A DNA stretch of 64,000 bases from Crocinitomicaceae bacterium (GTDB lineage Bacteria; Bacteroidota; Bacteroidia; Flavobacteriales_D; Crocinitomicaceae): NCBI GenBank assembly GCA_028689775.1, contig JAQVCM010000005.1, positions 141,757-205,756 of the forward strand, in the 5' to 3' direction. A program made the translations under genes and the position numbers. Shown here piece after piece: positions 43,962 to 52,576 of the stretch. Each line of letters starts with the position of its first letter. The first letter of the stretch is position 1. The notes beneath the pieces are model-generated. The model was not told the DNA's origin, ran no database searches, and saw only the letters and a list, made by a program, of their open reading frames with translations.

Positions 43962-44543
43962 ATGAGTAATTTGAGTAAAACGGGTAAATGCATCATTTTT
44001 TCAGCACCTTCTGGAGCTGGTAAAACGACCATTGTTCACCATTTATTAGAGGTTGATTCACGTTTAGAGTTTTCAATTTCAGCGTGTAGTCGTGAGCCAC
44101 GAGAAGGAGAAGTGGATGGCAAAGATTATTATTTCTTAGGCATCGATGGATTTAAAAAAGCGGTTGAAGAAGGTGCTTTTATTGAATGGGAAGAGGTTTA
44201 CAAAGACAACTTCTACGGAACGATGGCCAGTGAAATGGAACGCATTTGGGCAAAAGGTAAATCGGTTATTTTTGATGTGGATGTCGTTGGAGGTTTGAAC
44301 ATCAAGAAACGTTTTGGAGATCAAGCTTTAGCCATCTTTGTACAACCACCAAACGAAGGAGAATTAGAAAATCGCTTGCGATACAGAAGTACAGAAACAG
44401 AAGAAAAAATTCAGATGCGCATGGCGAAAGCCAAACAAGAATTAGCAGAAAGTGTTCATTTCGATAAAGTACTGTTGAATGAGAGATTGGAAATTGCGTT
44501 TTCAGAAGCCAGAGAATTGGTGTCAAACTTTTTAGCTGAATAA
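43962..44543 (+). CDS. gmk: guanylate kinase
   Basis: The 193-residue enzyme phosphorylates GMP to GDP with ATP. The P-loop SAPSGAGKTT (residues about 14-23), the GMP-binding SACSREPREGEVDGKDYYF and the lid FVQPPNEGELENRLRYRSTE are complete. It follows yicC after 11 bases, and the nadD start is 1 base after its stop, so the three are in one operon. Confidence 0.96.
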   Translation: MSNLSKTGKCIIFSAPSGAGKTTIVHHLLEVDSRLEFSISACSREPREGEVDGKDYYFLGIDGFKKAVEEGAFIEWEEVYKDNFYGTMASEMERIWAKGKSVIFDVDVVGGLNIKKRFGDQALAIFVQPPNEGELENRLRYRSTETEEKIQMRMAKAKQELAESVHFDKVLLNERLEIAFSEARELVSNFLAE

Positions 44544-44544
44544 T

Positions 44545-45159
44545 ATGAAAGTAGGGCTTTATTTTGGTACATTCAATCCCATACATGTGGGACATTTGGT
44601 GATTGCAAATTACATGGCAGATTATACCGATTTGGACCAAGTTTGGCTCATGGTAACACCTCAAAATCCGCTCAAGGAGAAATCATCCCTTTTAGCGGAC
44701 TACCACCGTTTGGCCTTGGTTCGAGTAGCAATTGAAGACAATGAAAATTTGCGTGTTAGTGACATCGAATTCAAGTTGCCGAAACCAAATTATACCGCGA
44801 CAACTTTGGCCTACCTGAAAGAAAAGTATCCCAACAACGAGTTTTCGCTCATCATGGGAGAAGATAATTTGCGTACGTTTCACAAATGGTATAATCACAA
44901 ACAAATTTTAGACAACCACCAACTCTTTGTTTATCCGAGAGTTCTGACACTTCAAGAAGAAGAAGAAGTACAAGATATTGGCAACCGATTCGAAAATTTA
45001 CTGGATCAAAATCCAAACGTTCATTTTTGCCAAGACGCTCCGGTGATGAAAGTTTCTTCCTCTTTTGTTAGAAATGCAATCAAAGACGGAAAGGATGTGC
45101 GGTATTTGTTAACAGAACCTGTAGAGAAGTACATTCAAGAAATGAACTTTTATAAATAG
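44545..45159 (+). CDS. nadD: nicotinate-nucleotide adenylyltransferase
   Basis: The 204-residue enzyme makes deamido-NAD from NaMN and ATP. The nucleotidyltransferase HxGH motif is HVGH in FGTFNPIHVGHLVIA, substrate-binding EFSLIMGEDNLRTFHKWYN is typical of NadD, and the second signature is KVSSSFVRNAIKDG. It directly follows gmk. Confidence 0.94.
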   Translation: MKVGLYFGTFNPIHVGHLVIANYMADYTDLDQVWLMVTPQNPLKEKSSLLADYHRLALVRVAIEDNENLRVSDIEFKLPKPNYTATTLAYLKEKYPNNEFSLIMGEDNLRTFHKWYNHKQILDNHQLFVYPRVLTLQEEEEVQDIGNRFENLLDQNPNVHFCQDAPVMKVSSSFVRNAIKDGKDVRYLLTEPVEKYIQEMNFYK

Positions 45160-45252
45160 AAAAGGCTTAAAAGGACAATAAAATAATGCTTTGCAAGTTA
45201 TTTATTGCATTGCAAATAGTAGGAATATAATTACATAATAATAGCATACTTC

Positions 45253-46248
45253 ATGAAAAATGAAACGATAGAAAAAGGGCAGTCAGAGATTAATTTAATC
45301 CTTTTTATTTGGTCAAAAAGAAAAGTATTGGCGTTGGTGACGGGAATTGTAGCGGTCGTTTCGCTGGTTGTATCTTTCTTGCTGACACCGATGTTTTTGT
45401 CTACTGCAATTGTGTTTCCAACTGCAACGAGTACCGTTTCTTTCTCTGAACAACGAAATGCAAAAGCTTCTTCGATGGATTTTGGAGTAGAAGAGCAATC
45501 AGAACAAATGATTCAAATTTTACAATCTTCTCGAATTCGAGACATCATTGTGAGTCGTTATAATTTATTTGACCACTACGACATCAAACAAACGGATCCA
45601 AACAAATACTATAAATTAGGAAAAGAATACGGCAATCATATTACGTTTACGCGAACGCGATACGGATCAATCCAGATTGATGTGTTGGATAAAGACAAAG
45701 AATTGGCTGCTGAAATTGCCAACAAAATTGTTGATTTAATTGATACAGTTAAAAATGACATGATCAAAGATCGAACGATTCCTGCATTTGAAATCAACAT
45801 CAGAAAGAAAAAAATGATTGAGGAATCAGTCAAACAAATCAGTACTGAATTGGATTCTCTTTCTGCTTTAGGAGTTGTAACTTCTGAAGGAAGAGCGAAT
45901 TTATTTGCAGCTTTCAATGCGGCTAAAAGTGCAGAAGATAAAGCATTCTTTAAAAATAAGATTGATGTAAACATGAAATACGGAGCAGAATATGATGGAT
46001 TGACCATGCTTCGCGATGAGAAAATTGTGAAATTATCTGACTTTGAAGTGGCTTACGAACAAGCGGAATCGGATGCATATTCAGATTTCAACCACAAGTT
46101 TGTTGTCGAAAATGCAGTTGTTGCTGACAAGAAAGCAAAACCTAAAAAGGCAATTATCGTTCTGGTAGCTACGTTCTCTTCTTTCATCTTTATGATTTTC
46201 TTACTCTTGTTGTCCGCGAAAATTAGAGAACTTAAAAAAATAGCTTAG
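45253..46248 (+). CDS. Wzz-like polysaccharide chain-length determinant
   Basis: The 331-residue inner-membrane protein has two spans, at about residues 26-50 and 303-326, around a large periplasmic domain with coiled-coil stretches. This is the Wzz/polysaccharide co-polymerase architecture, including the PxxP-like PKKAIIVL segment just before the last span. Such proteins set the chain length of O-antigen or exopolysaccharide. The neighbouring O-antigen ligase-type gene, which overlaps its stop codon by one base, supports that. No cytoplasmic kinase domain is attached. Confidence 0.85.
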   Translation: MKNETIEKGQSEINLILFIWSKRKVLALVTGIVAVVSLVVSFLLTPMFLSTAIVFPTATSTVSFSEQRNAKASSMDFGVEEQSEQMIQILQSSRIRDIIVSRYNLFDHYDIKQTDPNKYYKLGKEYGNHITFTRTRYGSIQIDVLDKDKELAAEIANKIVDLIDTVKNDMIKDRTIPAFEINIRKKKMIEESVKQISTELDSLSALGVVTSEGRANLFAAFNAAKSAEDKAFFKNKIDVNMKYGAEYDGLTMLRDEKIVKLSDFEVAYEQAESDAYSDFNHKFVVENAVVADKKAKPKKAIIVLVATFSSFIFMIFLLLLSAKIRELKKIA

Positions 46249-47705
46249 TGGAAACGTTTCGCATCAATCGTTCGTTGATTCTAGCAGGGATTTTATTTGC
46301 ATTCCTATCTGTTTTTCTAATTTGGGAAGAGCAAATGCTGTTATTTGGAATTCCTGTTGCTTTGCTGGCGATCTATTTTGCGATTTTTAATACGGATAAA
46401 CTCTTTTTATCACTTTTCTTTTTCACACCATTATCGTTTAACATCGAGCAGTTTACAGATGGATTTGGTTTGTTTATTCCAACCGAACCTTTGCTGTTTG
46501 GATTGATGTTGTTTTTATTGATGCAGCAAATTCGAAAACCAGTTTTCCCTAATTTTCTCTGGAGAAACGAGTTGGTTTGGGCAGTTGGTCTCTATTTAAT
46601 CTGGATTTTTGTAACTGCCATAACCAGTGAATTGCCGTTGGTTTCATTCAAGTTTCTCTTGGTTAAATTTTGGTTCATCATTCCTGTTTTGTTTTACGGT
46701 TCATCGGTTTTTCTTAAAAAAGCAAACATTCGATCCTTTATTTGGCTCTTCATTGTCGGGATGATTATTGCCATGATTTATACAATCGCTGTGCATGCTT
46801 CTTATAATTTTGGAGAGAAAGAAAGTCACTGGGTGATGTGGCCATTCTTTAAAGATCATACGATTTATGGCGCAATGGTTGCTTTTGTAATTCCGCTTTT
46901 GATTGGATTGTATTTTTCAAAAAAACACGGTTTGTTGGTGCAACTGATTCTCATCGCTTTCATCGTGATTAATTTCATCGCACTTTATTTTTCTTACACA
47001 CGAGCAGCTTGGTTAAGCGTCATTGCAGCAGTTTTTGTTTGGGGATTCATCCATTTTAAAATCAAATTCAGTTGGTTGCTTTCAATCGCAGCTTTCATTG
47101 GTGTTTTTGTGTTTTTCTCTTGGACTTCCATCGAACAAAGCATGGCGAAAAACAAGAACGAACATACGACTGAAAATTTTGAAAAAAGAATTCAGAGTGC
47201 GGCGAATGTTACGACAGATGCTTCGAACTTGGAACGAATCAATCGTTGGACCTGCGCCATTGACATGTTCAAAGAAAGACCTTTGACAGGATTTGGACCT
47301 GGAACGTACGCTTTTGAATACGCACGATTTCAAAGACCTGAAAACTTAACGATTATCTCAACCACCAATGGCGATGCCGGAAATGCGCACAGCGAATATT
47401 TGGGAGCAATGGCAGAAATGGGAATTTTTGGTTTGATCTCGATTTTGGCTTTGGTTTACGCTCTTTTCTACAAAGGAATTAAGCTCTATCACGCCTGGCC
47501 GAAAGAAGATAAAGAGTTCAGGATTTTGATTTTAGCAATGATTTTGGCCTTGGTCACCTATTTCGTTCACGGTACACTCAATAATTACTTAGATACAGAC
47601 AAAGCCTCTGTTCCGATTTGGGCAATTTGCGCTTCATTTATCGCCTTAGATTATCGTTTGAAAAACACGAAAGAGTCTGATAGTCAAAGTGCCGTGTTGG
47701 ATTGA
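46248..47705 (+). CDS. O-antigen ligase/polymerase family membrane protein (Wzy_C)
   Basis: A polytopic inner-membrane protein of 485 residues with about twelve hydrophobic segments. It starts at GTG in TAGTG, sharing one base with the stop of the chain-length gene. The Wzy_C domain is recognised by FSYTRAAWLSVIAAVFVWG and the large periplasmic loop with RPLTGFGPGTYAFEYARFQ and NAHSEYLGAMAEMG. Members ligate or polymerise lipid-linked glycan units at the outer face of the inner membrane. Ligase and polymerase cannot be told apart from sequence. Confidence 0.87.
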   Translation: METFRINRSLILAGILFAFLSVFLIWEEQMLLFGIPVALLAIYFAIFNTDKLFLSLFFFTPLSFNIEQFTDGFGLFIPTEPLLFGLMLFLLMQQIRKPVFPNFLWRNELVWAVGLYLIWIFVTAITSELPLVSFKFLLVKFWFIIPVLFYGSSVFLKKANIRSFIWLFIVGMIIAMIYTIAVHASYNFGEKESHWVMWPFFKDHTIYGAMVAFVIPLLIGLYFSKKHGLLVQLILIAFIVINFIALYFSYTRAAWLSVIAAVFVWGFIHFKIKFSWLLSIAAFIGVFVFFSWTSIEQSMAKNKNEHTTENFEKRIQSAANVTTDASNLERINRWTCAIDMFKERPLTGFGPGTYAFEYARFQRPENLTIISTTNGDAGNAHSEYLGAMAEMGIFGLISILALVYALFYKGIKLYHAWPKEDKEFRILILAMILALVTYFVHGTLNNYLDTDKASVPIWAICASFIALDYRLKNTKESDSQSAVLD

Positions 47706-47786
47706 TCTGCGAAAATGATTTGATGGAGATGATCTCAACTGATCGCGCTAGATTTTGATCAAGGTTTTATTCTAATTTTTAACGCT

Positions 47787-47794
47787 TATATTTG
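47787..47794 (+). promoter_or_regulatory. TATATTTG -7 box before the TPR lipoprotein gene
   Basis: A TAnnTTTG box 18 bases before the ATG at 47813. Confidence 0.5.
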
Positions 47795-47812
47795 TAATAC
47801 TAAAATTTCACC

Positions 47813-48802
47813 ATGCGTATATTATCCCTATTTATAACTTTATACTTATTCGCTAGTTGCGGAGGTAAAACCATTGAAAACAAAGGAACAACACAAAACT
47901 TAGACAGTTTAGTTCAGGTTTATCCTGATAGTTTGCCACTTTTAGTTGAATACAGCGATATTCTTTTAAAAGAGTTGAGAACAACCGAGTCTTTGCCACT
48001 TGCTGCCAAAGCTTTTCGAATGGATTCTACCAATTTACACATTCGCTATTTGTATGCATCTTCCCTGGTAAATCGGGTAGAACGGACGATCGCTGATGTT
48101 GAAATAGCGCAAAAACATTTGCTTTACATCGTTAAAAAAGAACCTGCAAACAAAGAAGCGTTGATGGATTTGGCAACGACGTATACCATTCAATCAGAGT
48201 TTGATAAGTCTTTCAAAACCTTGAACGAGATTTTGAGAATTGATAAAAAATACCGCGATGCTTATTCCATGAAAGGGATGAATTACCGTGCGCTTGGAAA
48301 TTATAAACTAGCGAAATCCTCTTTTGAAACGGCGGTGCAACAAGATCCTGAGTTTTTCATGGGATATTTACAATTGGGTTGGTTGTACTCAGAAACCGAA
48401 GATTATAAAAATGCCTTGGAGTATTTCAAAACGGCTACGATATTGGAGCCAACTTCAACAGATGCATTGTACGGTTTGGCTTATTCTTTACAAGTAATGG
48501 AGAAATATCCGGAAGCAATGGCAGAATACCGTCATTTGGTTGAGGTAGACAATAATTACTATTTGGCATTTTTCAACCAAGGATACATCAAACAATTTCA
48601 CCAAAATCAACCTGATAGTGCACTTTTCTTCTACAAAGCTGCAATTCAGTTACAGCCAGATTTTGTAAAAGCACACCACAACATGGGCGTTACCTATTTG
48701 AGTCAAGGTGATAAAACGGAGGCGTATTATGCATTCAAAAAGGCATTAAAAATTAACCCAGAATATGAGCTTTCGCAAAAAGCAATTTTGAAATGCAAAT
48801 AA
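47813..48802 (+). CDS. TPR-repeat lipoprotein
   Basis: The 329-residue protein has a lipoprotein signal with the lipid Cys at residue 16 (YLFASCGGK). At least five tetratricopeptide repeats cover residues about 70-325, with the W/L/G/Y/A/F/A/P pattern visible in units such as AYSMKGMNYRALGNYKLAKS and AHHNMGVTYLSQGDKTEAYY. It is an outer-membrane protein-interaction scaffold whose partner is unknown. Its last ten bases overlap the next gene. Confidence 0.88.
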   Translation: MRILSLFITLYLFASCGGKTIENKGTTQNLDSLVQVYPDSLPLLVEYSDILLKELRTTESLPLAAKAFRMDSTNLHIRYLYASSLVNRVERTIADVEIAQKHLLYIVKKEPANKEALMDLATTYTIQSEFDKSFKTLNEILRIDKKYRDAYSMKGMNYRALGNYKLAKSSFETAVQQDPEFFMGYLQLGWLYSETEDYKNALEYFKTATILEPTSTDALYGLAYSLQVMEKYPEAMAEYRHLVEVDNNYYLAFFNQGYIKQFHQNQPDSALFFYKAAIQLQPDFVKAHHNMGVTYLSQGDKTEAYYAFKKALKINPEYELSQKAILKCK

Positions 48803-49380
48803 AACCAATTCATTTCAAGATCTTTCAACTTCTTGCGGAGATTGCCATTCCTCTTTTAGGATATTTCTTTTGGGGTTGGGGATTTTATTTCATTTTGCTT
48901 TTCTTTTTGTTGGACTATCTTGTGTTTTTGACCTTCTCTTTTGTCAAACATCGAAAGATTATTCAATTCAGAGAATCACCGTATTTTTTCCCGACTAAAC
49001 AAGTGCTTTCGACGATTTTAATCTTGACGTTTACCTTGATTTTTACGTTCATTGCCTTGCCGATGATTGCTCCTTTTGATTTTGAAAAGCAAACTTGGGA
49101 ATTTTTGGCTTACAAGGAAATGGGTTTGCCGCAAGGATTATTACTTCTTCCTTTGGTTATTTACGGTGGCTATGCACAATACAAAATGCAGTTTTTGATG
49201 AATCGAAAATTTACATACGTTTCCGCAACTGAAAATTGGAAAATACATCATTTCTTTCTTTGGATGGCTTTTTTAGCTGCGATTTTGTTTCTGATTGTTT
49301 CTTCATTTATTGTATTTCCAGAATTTGTTTACATCAGTTTATTGCTGCTTGGAATTGCAGGATTCAAATGGTTTTTCTAA
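48793..49380 (+). CDS. hypothetical multi-span membrane protein
   Basis: A 195-residue integral membrane protein with about five hydrophobic segments (for example FFWGWGFYFILLFFLLDYLV and VLSTILILTFTLIFTFIALP). It has no motif that I recognise. The ten-base overlap with the TPR lipoprotein gene suggests coupled translation, so both may work at the envelope. Function unknown. Confidence 0.7.
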   Translation: MQIKPIHFKIFQLLAEIAIPLLGYFFWGWGFYFILLFFLLDYLVFLTFSFVKHRKIIQFRESPYFFPTKQVLSTILILTFTLIFTFIALPMIAPFDFEKQTWEFLAYKEMGLPQGLLLLPLVIYGGYAQYKMQFLMNRKFTYVSATENWKIHHFFLWMAFLAAILFLIVSSFIVFPEFVYISLLLLGIAGFKWFF

Positions 49381-49456
49381 GATCCAACAGCTTCGTTCGA
49401 AGAAACTGTCCCGATAGAACCGCTTAGCTGTTAAAAAAGGTTAAGCATCGCTCCGT

Positions 49457-49464
49457 TACTTTTG
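49457..49464 (+). promoter_or_regulatory. TACTTTTG -7 box before the histidine kinase gene
   Basis: A TAnnTTTG box 30 bases before the GTG start at 49495. Confidence 0.5.
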
Positions 49465-49494
49465 ATTTGTACTATTTTAGAGTAAAATTTAAAA

Positions 49495-51108
49495 GTGAAA
49501 AGAATTCGAATTAATTTAATCATCAGCTCTGTTGCGCTTGCCGTGTTGGCTTTGTTGATGATTCAATTCTTTCAAATCACTCAGTTGTACGACAAAAAAT
49601 CAAATCAACTTCACGACAGTACCTTGGCTTTGGTTGAAAGAACAACCTTAATTTATGACAAAGCCAATAATTTAAACCGTTACCTGAGTCTCAGTCAAAA
49701 AGATTTTGGTCAAGAATATAAAGAAATCTTAAAGGAAGAATTTAAAAAACTTCTATCTTTAAAAGATTCAGTTGAAATTCAAGATACCAGTATTGTTACC
49801 GCAGGAAAAAAAGAAAAATATTTAATCGTAAAAGGTCATTCGCTCGATTCTGCTACCGGAATTTATACAGAGCAGCGTGTTTTGGCAAGAGATATACAAG
49901 GTGCAAATCAAGTCTTTAACCCGGCATCTAATTTATTTCCAAACAACGTTTCGTTTGAAATGTCGCAGGAATTAGACAACCGGATGATTGATCAGATTTT
50001 TATCAAATCAAAATACATTAGTTCTTTGATGTTACAAATGTTTCGAGAAAACACGTATGATTCTCCAAATGAAAAAATAAACCTCGTGTTGTTAGATTCC
50101 ATTTTGACCAGCGAGATGAAACGTTTTAATTTGCCAAATAACTTTCGGTTTTCACTTTTGAATGAAGAATTAAAACCCATAGAATACGAAACAAAAGCAA
50201 GTAATTATAGCGTTGCTATTGATACCAACGATTTAATTTACACCAATCTATTTCCTGGAAATATTTTGGATGACAACATTTACTTGACGGTGGATTTCGA
50301 CTCTAAAACCAAGTTTCTAATCAAAGAAATTGCTAGTGTCTTGATCATTAGTATGGGTTTGGTGGTGATCATTTTCCTAACCCTTGCTTTTATGTTGAAA
50401 ACCATCGTGAAACAAAAAGCGTTAAGTGAATTGAAAAATGATTTCATTTCCAACATTACTCACGAGTTTAAAACGCCGATTTCAACCATCTCTTTAGCGT
50501 GTCAGGCTTTAACAGATGCGGATATGTCCCGTGGAAGCACAGATGAATCTTTGCCATTTGTGAAAATGATTCAAGCTGAAAATAATCGTTTGAGTACTTT
50601 GGTAGAGTCCGTTTTACAAATCTCGTTGATGGATCGAGGTGAAATGGTTTTGGATATGGAGAAAAACAATCTTTCTGAGATTGTCAAAGAAATCAGCCAG
50701 CTTGTCGAAAAACAAATTGTAAATTTGAATGGCACATTAAGTTTAGAAGTACCAACCGAAGATATTTACGTAGTTTGTGATCAAATTCACACCACACAAA
50801 TGATTTTAAATATTGTAGATAACGCGATTAAATATTGCAAGGATTCGCCAGATGTTTCAATTGTTTTGAAAAAAGATAACGGCAGAGTCACTTTAAGCGT
50901 TATTGACTTGGGAATTGGGATTGCTAAAGAGCATCTTCCCAAAATGTTTGATAAATTGTATCGGGTTCCAACTGGAAATGTGCACAATGTAAAAGGATTT
51001 GGTTTGGGATTGAATTATGTCGATTCAATCGTGAAAGCACATGGGTGGCAATTAAAAGTAAAAAGTAATTTAAATATAGGATCAGAATTTACCTTAATAA
51101 TGAAATAA
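49495..51108 (+). CDS. sensor histidine kinase
   Basis: The 537-residue membrane kinase starts at GTG. Two spans (about residues 8-28 and 281-302) enclose a periplasmic sensor region of roughly 250 residues with no named domain. The transmitter has His323 in NITHEFKTPIST, the N box NIVDNAIKYCKD, the G1 box DLGIGIAKEHL and the G2 box GFGLGLNYV, so it is complete. The response regulator gene starts one base after its stop, which makes a two-component pair. The stimulus is unknown. Confidence 0.94.
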   Translation: MKRIRINLIISSVALAVLALLMIQFFQITQLYDKKSNQLHDSTLALVERTTLIYDKANNLNRYLSLSQKDFGQEYKEILKEEFKKLLSLKDSVEIQDTSIVTAGKKEKYLIVKGHSLDSATGIYTEQRVLARDIQGANQVFNPASNLFPNNVSFEMSQELDNRMIDQIFIKSKYISSLMLQMFRENTYDSPNEKINLVLLDSILTSEMKRFNLPNNFRFSLLNEELKPIEYETKASNYSVAIDTNDLIYTNLFPGNILDDNIYLTVDFDSKTKFLIKEIASVLIISMGLVVIIFLTLAFMLKTIVKQKALSELKNDFISNITHEFKTPISTISLACQALTDADMSRGSTDESLPFVKMIQAENNRLSTLVESVLQISLMDRGEMVLDMEKNNLSEIVKEISQLVEKQIVNLNGTLSLEVPTEDIYVVCDQIHTTQMILNIVDNAIKYCKDSPDVSIVLKKDNGRVTLSVIDLGIGIAKEHLPKMFDKLYRVPTGNVHNVKGFGLGLNYVDSIVKAHGWQLKVKSNLNIGSEFTLIMK

Positions 51109-51109
51109 G

Positions 51110-51799
51110 ATGAATAGAAAAATAAACATACTGCTAGCAGAAGATGATGACAACTTAGGATTGTTATTGCATTCTTTTTTAAGAACAAAAGGGTACCATG
51201 TTGAATTGGTGAGAAACGGGAAAGTTGCTTTCGAGCGATTCAATTCTTCGGCTTTTGATTTCTGTATTTTTGATGTCATGATGCCAGAAATGGATGGTTT
51301 TACCTTGGCAAAAGAAATTAGAGAGTTGGATAAAAAAGTTCCAATCCTTTTCTTAACAGCAAAATCCATGAAGGATAATAAACTGGAAGGTTTTGCTGCC
51401 GGAGGTGATGACTACATGACCAAACCGTTCTCCATGGATGAGTTACTGGCTCGTATTGAAGCAATTCTTCGTCGCACGGATGTTAACACAGAAGAAGCTG
51501 AATTTTATGAAATTGGGAAAATCAAATACGATCCGATTTCAAGATTGTTGTTCACCAGCCAGCCAGATCCAATTAAGTTGACAACTAAAGAAAATCAGTT
51601 GTTGCATTTGTTGTGTAAAAATCAAAATGAAATTTTGGATAGACAAGCAACTTTGAGAGCTGTTTGGGGCGATGACAACTATTTCAACGGGAGAAGTATG
51701 GATGTTTACATCGCAAAATTGCGAAAATTATTGAAAGAAGATGAAAACATTGAAATCATGAACGTTCACGGGAAAGGTTTCCAAATGTTGGTTCGATAA
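51110..51799 (+). CDS. OmpR-family response regulator, partner of the kinase
   Basis: The 229-residue DNA-binding regulator has a receiver domain (Glu11-Asp12-Asp13, phosphoacceptor Asp55 in FCIFDVMMPEMDG, Thr83 and Lys85 in FLTAKSM) and a winged-helix domain (about residues 130-228, LTTKENQLLHLLCKNQNEIL and GRSMDVYIAKLRKLL). It follows the kinase gene by a single base. Confidence 0.95.
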   Translation: MNRKINILLAEDDDNLGLLLHSFLRTKGYHVELVRNGKVAFERFNSSAFDFCIFDVMMPEMDGFTLAKEIRELDKKVPILFLTAKSMKDNKLEGFAAGGDDYMTKPFSMDELLARIEAILRRTDVNTEEAEFYEIGKIKYDPISRLLFTSQPDPIKLTTKENQLLHLLCKNQNEILDRQATLRAVWGDDNYFNGRSMDVYIAKLRKLLKEDENIEIMNVHGKGFQMLVR

Positions 51800-51859
51800 T
51801 TCCACTTCTTATTTCATTTTTGAGTTGATTTCTTTTTGAATTCAATCTCTCATATCCAT

Positions 51860-51895
51860 TGGATGGGAATCTATTTCTGATTAAATTCCCATCCA
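51860..51895. terminator. hairpin between convergent genes
   Basis: TGGATGGGAAT (51860-51870) pairs perfectly with ATTCCCATCCA (51885-51895). There is no T run on either side, so it is a candidate bidirectional terminator or a structural element between the response regulator and tpx genes. Confidence 0.4.
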
Positions 51896-51908
51896 TTGGA
51901 AATTTGAA

Positions 51909-52409
51909 TTATTTAATTGCGTTGATCGCAGCTTCATAATTTGGTTCTTGACCAATTTCTGGAACCAATTCAGAATAGATTACTTGTTGATTTTCGTCCA
52001 AAACAACAACCGCTCTTGCGTGTAAGTCTGCAAGTGGACCGTCAGTCATTTCTAAACCGTAATCTTTTCCAAATTTACCTGTAGAGAAATCAGATAGCAT
52101 TTCTACATTGTCAATTCCTTCCGCACCACAAAAACGTTTTTGAGCAAAAGGTAAATCTCTAGAAATACATAAAACTTTGGTATTGTCTAGTTTTACCGCA
52201 TCTTCGTTGAAATGGCGAACAGATGCCGCACAAACTCCTGTGTCAATACTCGGGAAAATGTTCAAAATTACTTTTGAACCAGCGTAATCCGCTAATTTTG
52301 TTTTACTTAAATCACTTTTGGTCATTTGAAAATCTGGCGCTTTGTTTCCTGCTGTTGGAATGTTTCCTGAAATGGAAATAGGATCTCCGTGTAAGGTTAC
52401 TTTTGTCAT
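51909..52409 (-). CDS. tpx: thiol peroxidase
   Basis: An atypical 2-Cys peroxiredoxin of 166 residues, the usual Tpx length, that reduces hydroperoxides with thioredoxin. The peroxidatic Cys60 lies in PSIDTGVCAASVRHFN and the resolving Cys94 in KRFCGAEG, matching the 35-residue spacing of the family. The N-terminal TKVTLHGDPISISGNIP is characteristic. It is transcribed divergently from metG. A TACCTTTA sequence on the minus strand at 52445-52452 may be its -7 box. Confidence 0.95.
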   Translation of the reverse strand: MTKVTLHGDPISISGNIPTAGNKAPDFQMTKSDLSKTKLADYAGSKVILNIFPSIDTGVCAASVRHFNEDAVKLDNTKVLCISRDLPFAQKRFCGAEGIDNVEMLSDFSTGKFGKDYGLEMTDGPLADLHARAVVVLDENQQVIYSELVPEIGQEPNYEAAINAIK

Positions 52410-52550
52410 TATATCTTTTATTTAAGGTTTATAATTTATTCCTTTAAAGGTACTTAAAAATGAATAAGATTCTCCAAATGGAAGGTTAAAATATCCTTAG
52501 TTTTTTTAATTTTCGATCCTTAGAATCCTTCCAACACAACTGAAAATCGT

Positions 52551-52558
52551 TACATTTG
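52551..52558 (+). promoter_or_regulatory. TACATTTG -7 box before metG
   Basis: A perfect TAnnTTTG box 18 bases before the ATG at 52577. An in-frame TTG at 52556 lies inside the box and so is unlikely to be the start. Confidence 0.55.
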
Positions 52559-52576
52559 TGCTACAAAGAAAATTCA

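Noticed and set aside
49385..49434. AACAGCT/AGCTGTT inverted repeat after the membrane protein gene
   Set aside because: The loop is long and the hairpin is followed by A rather than T residues on the plus strand, so it is not a convincing terminator.
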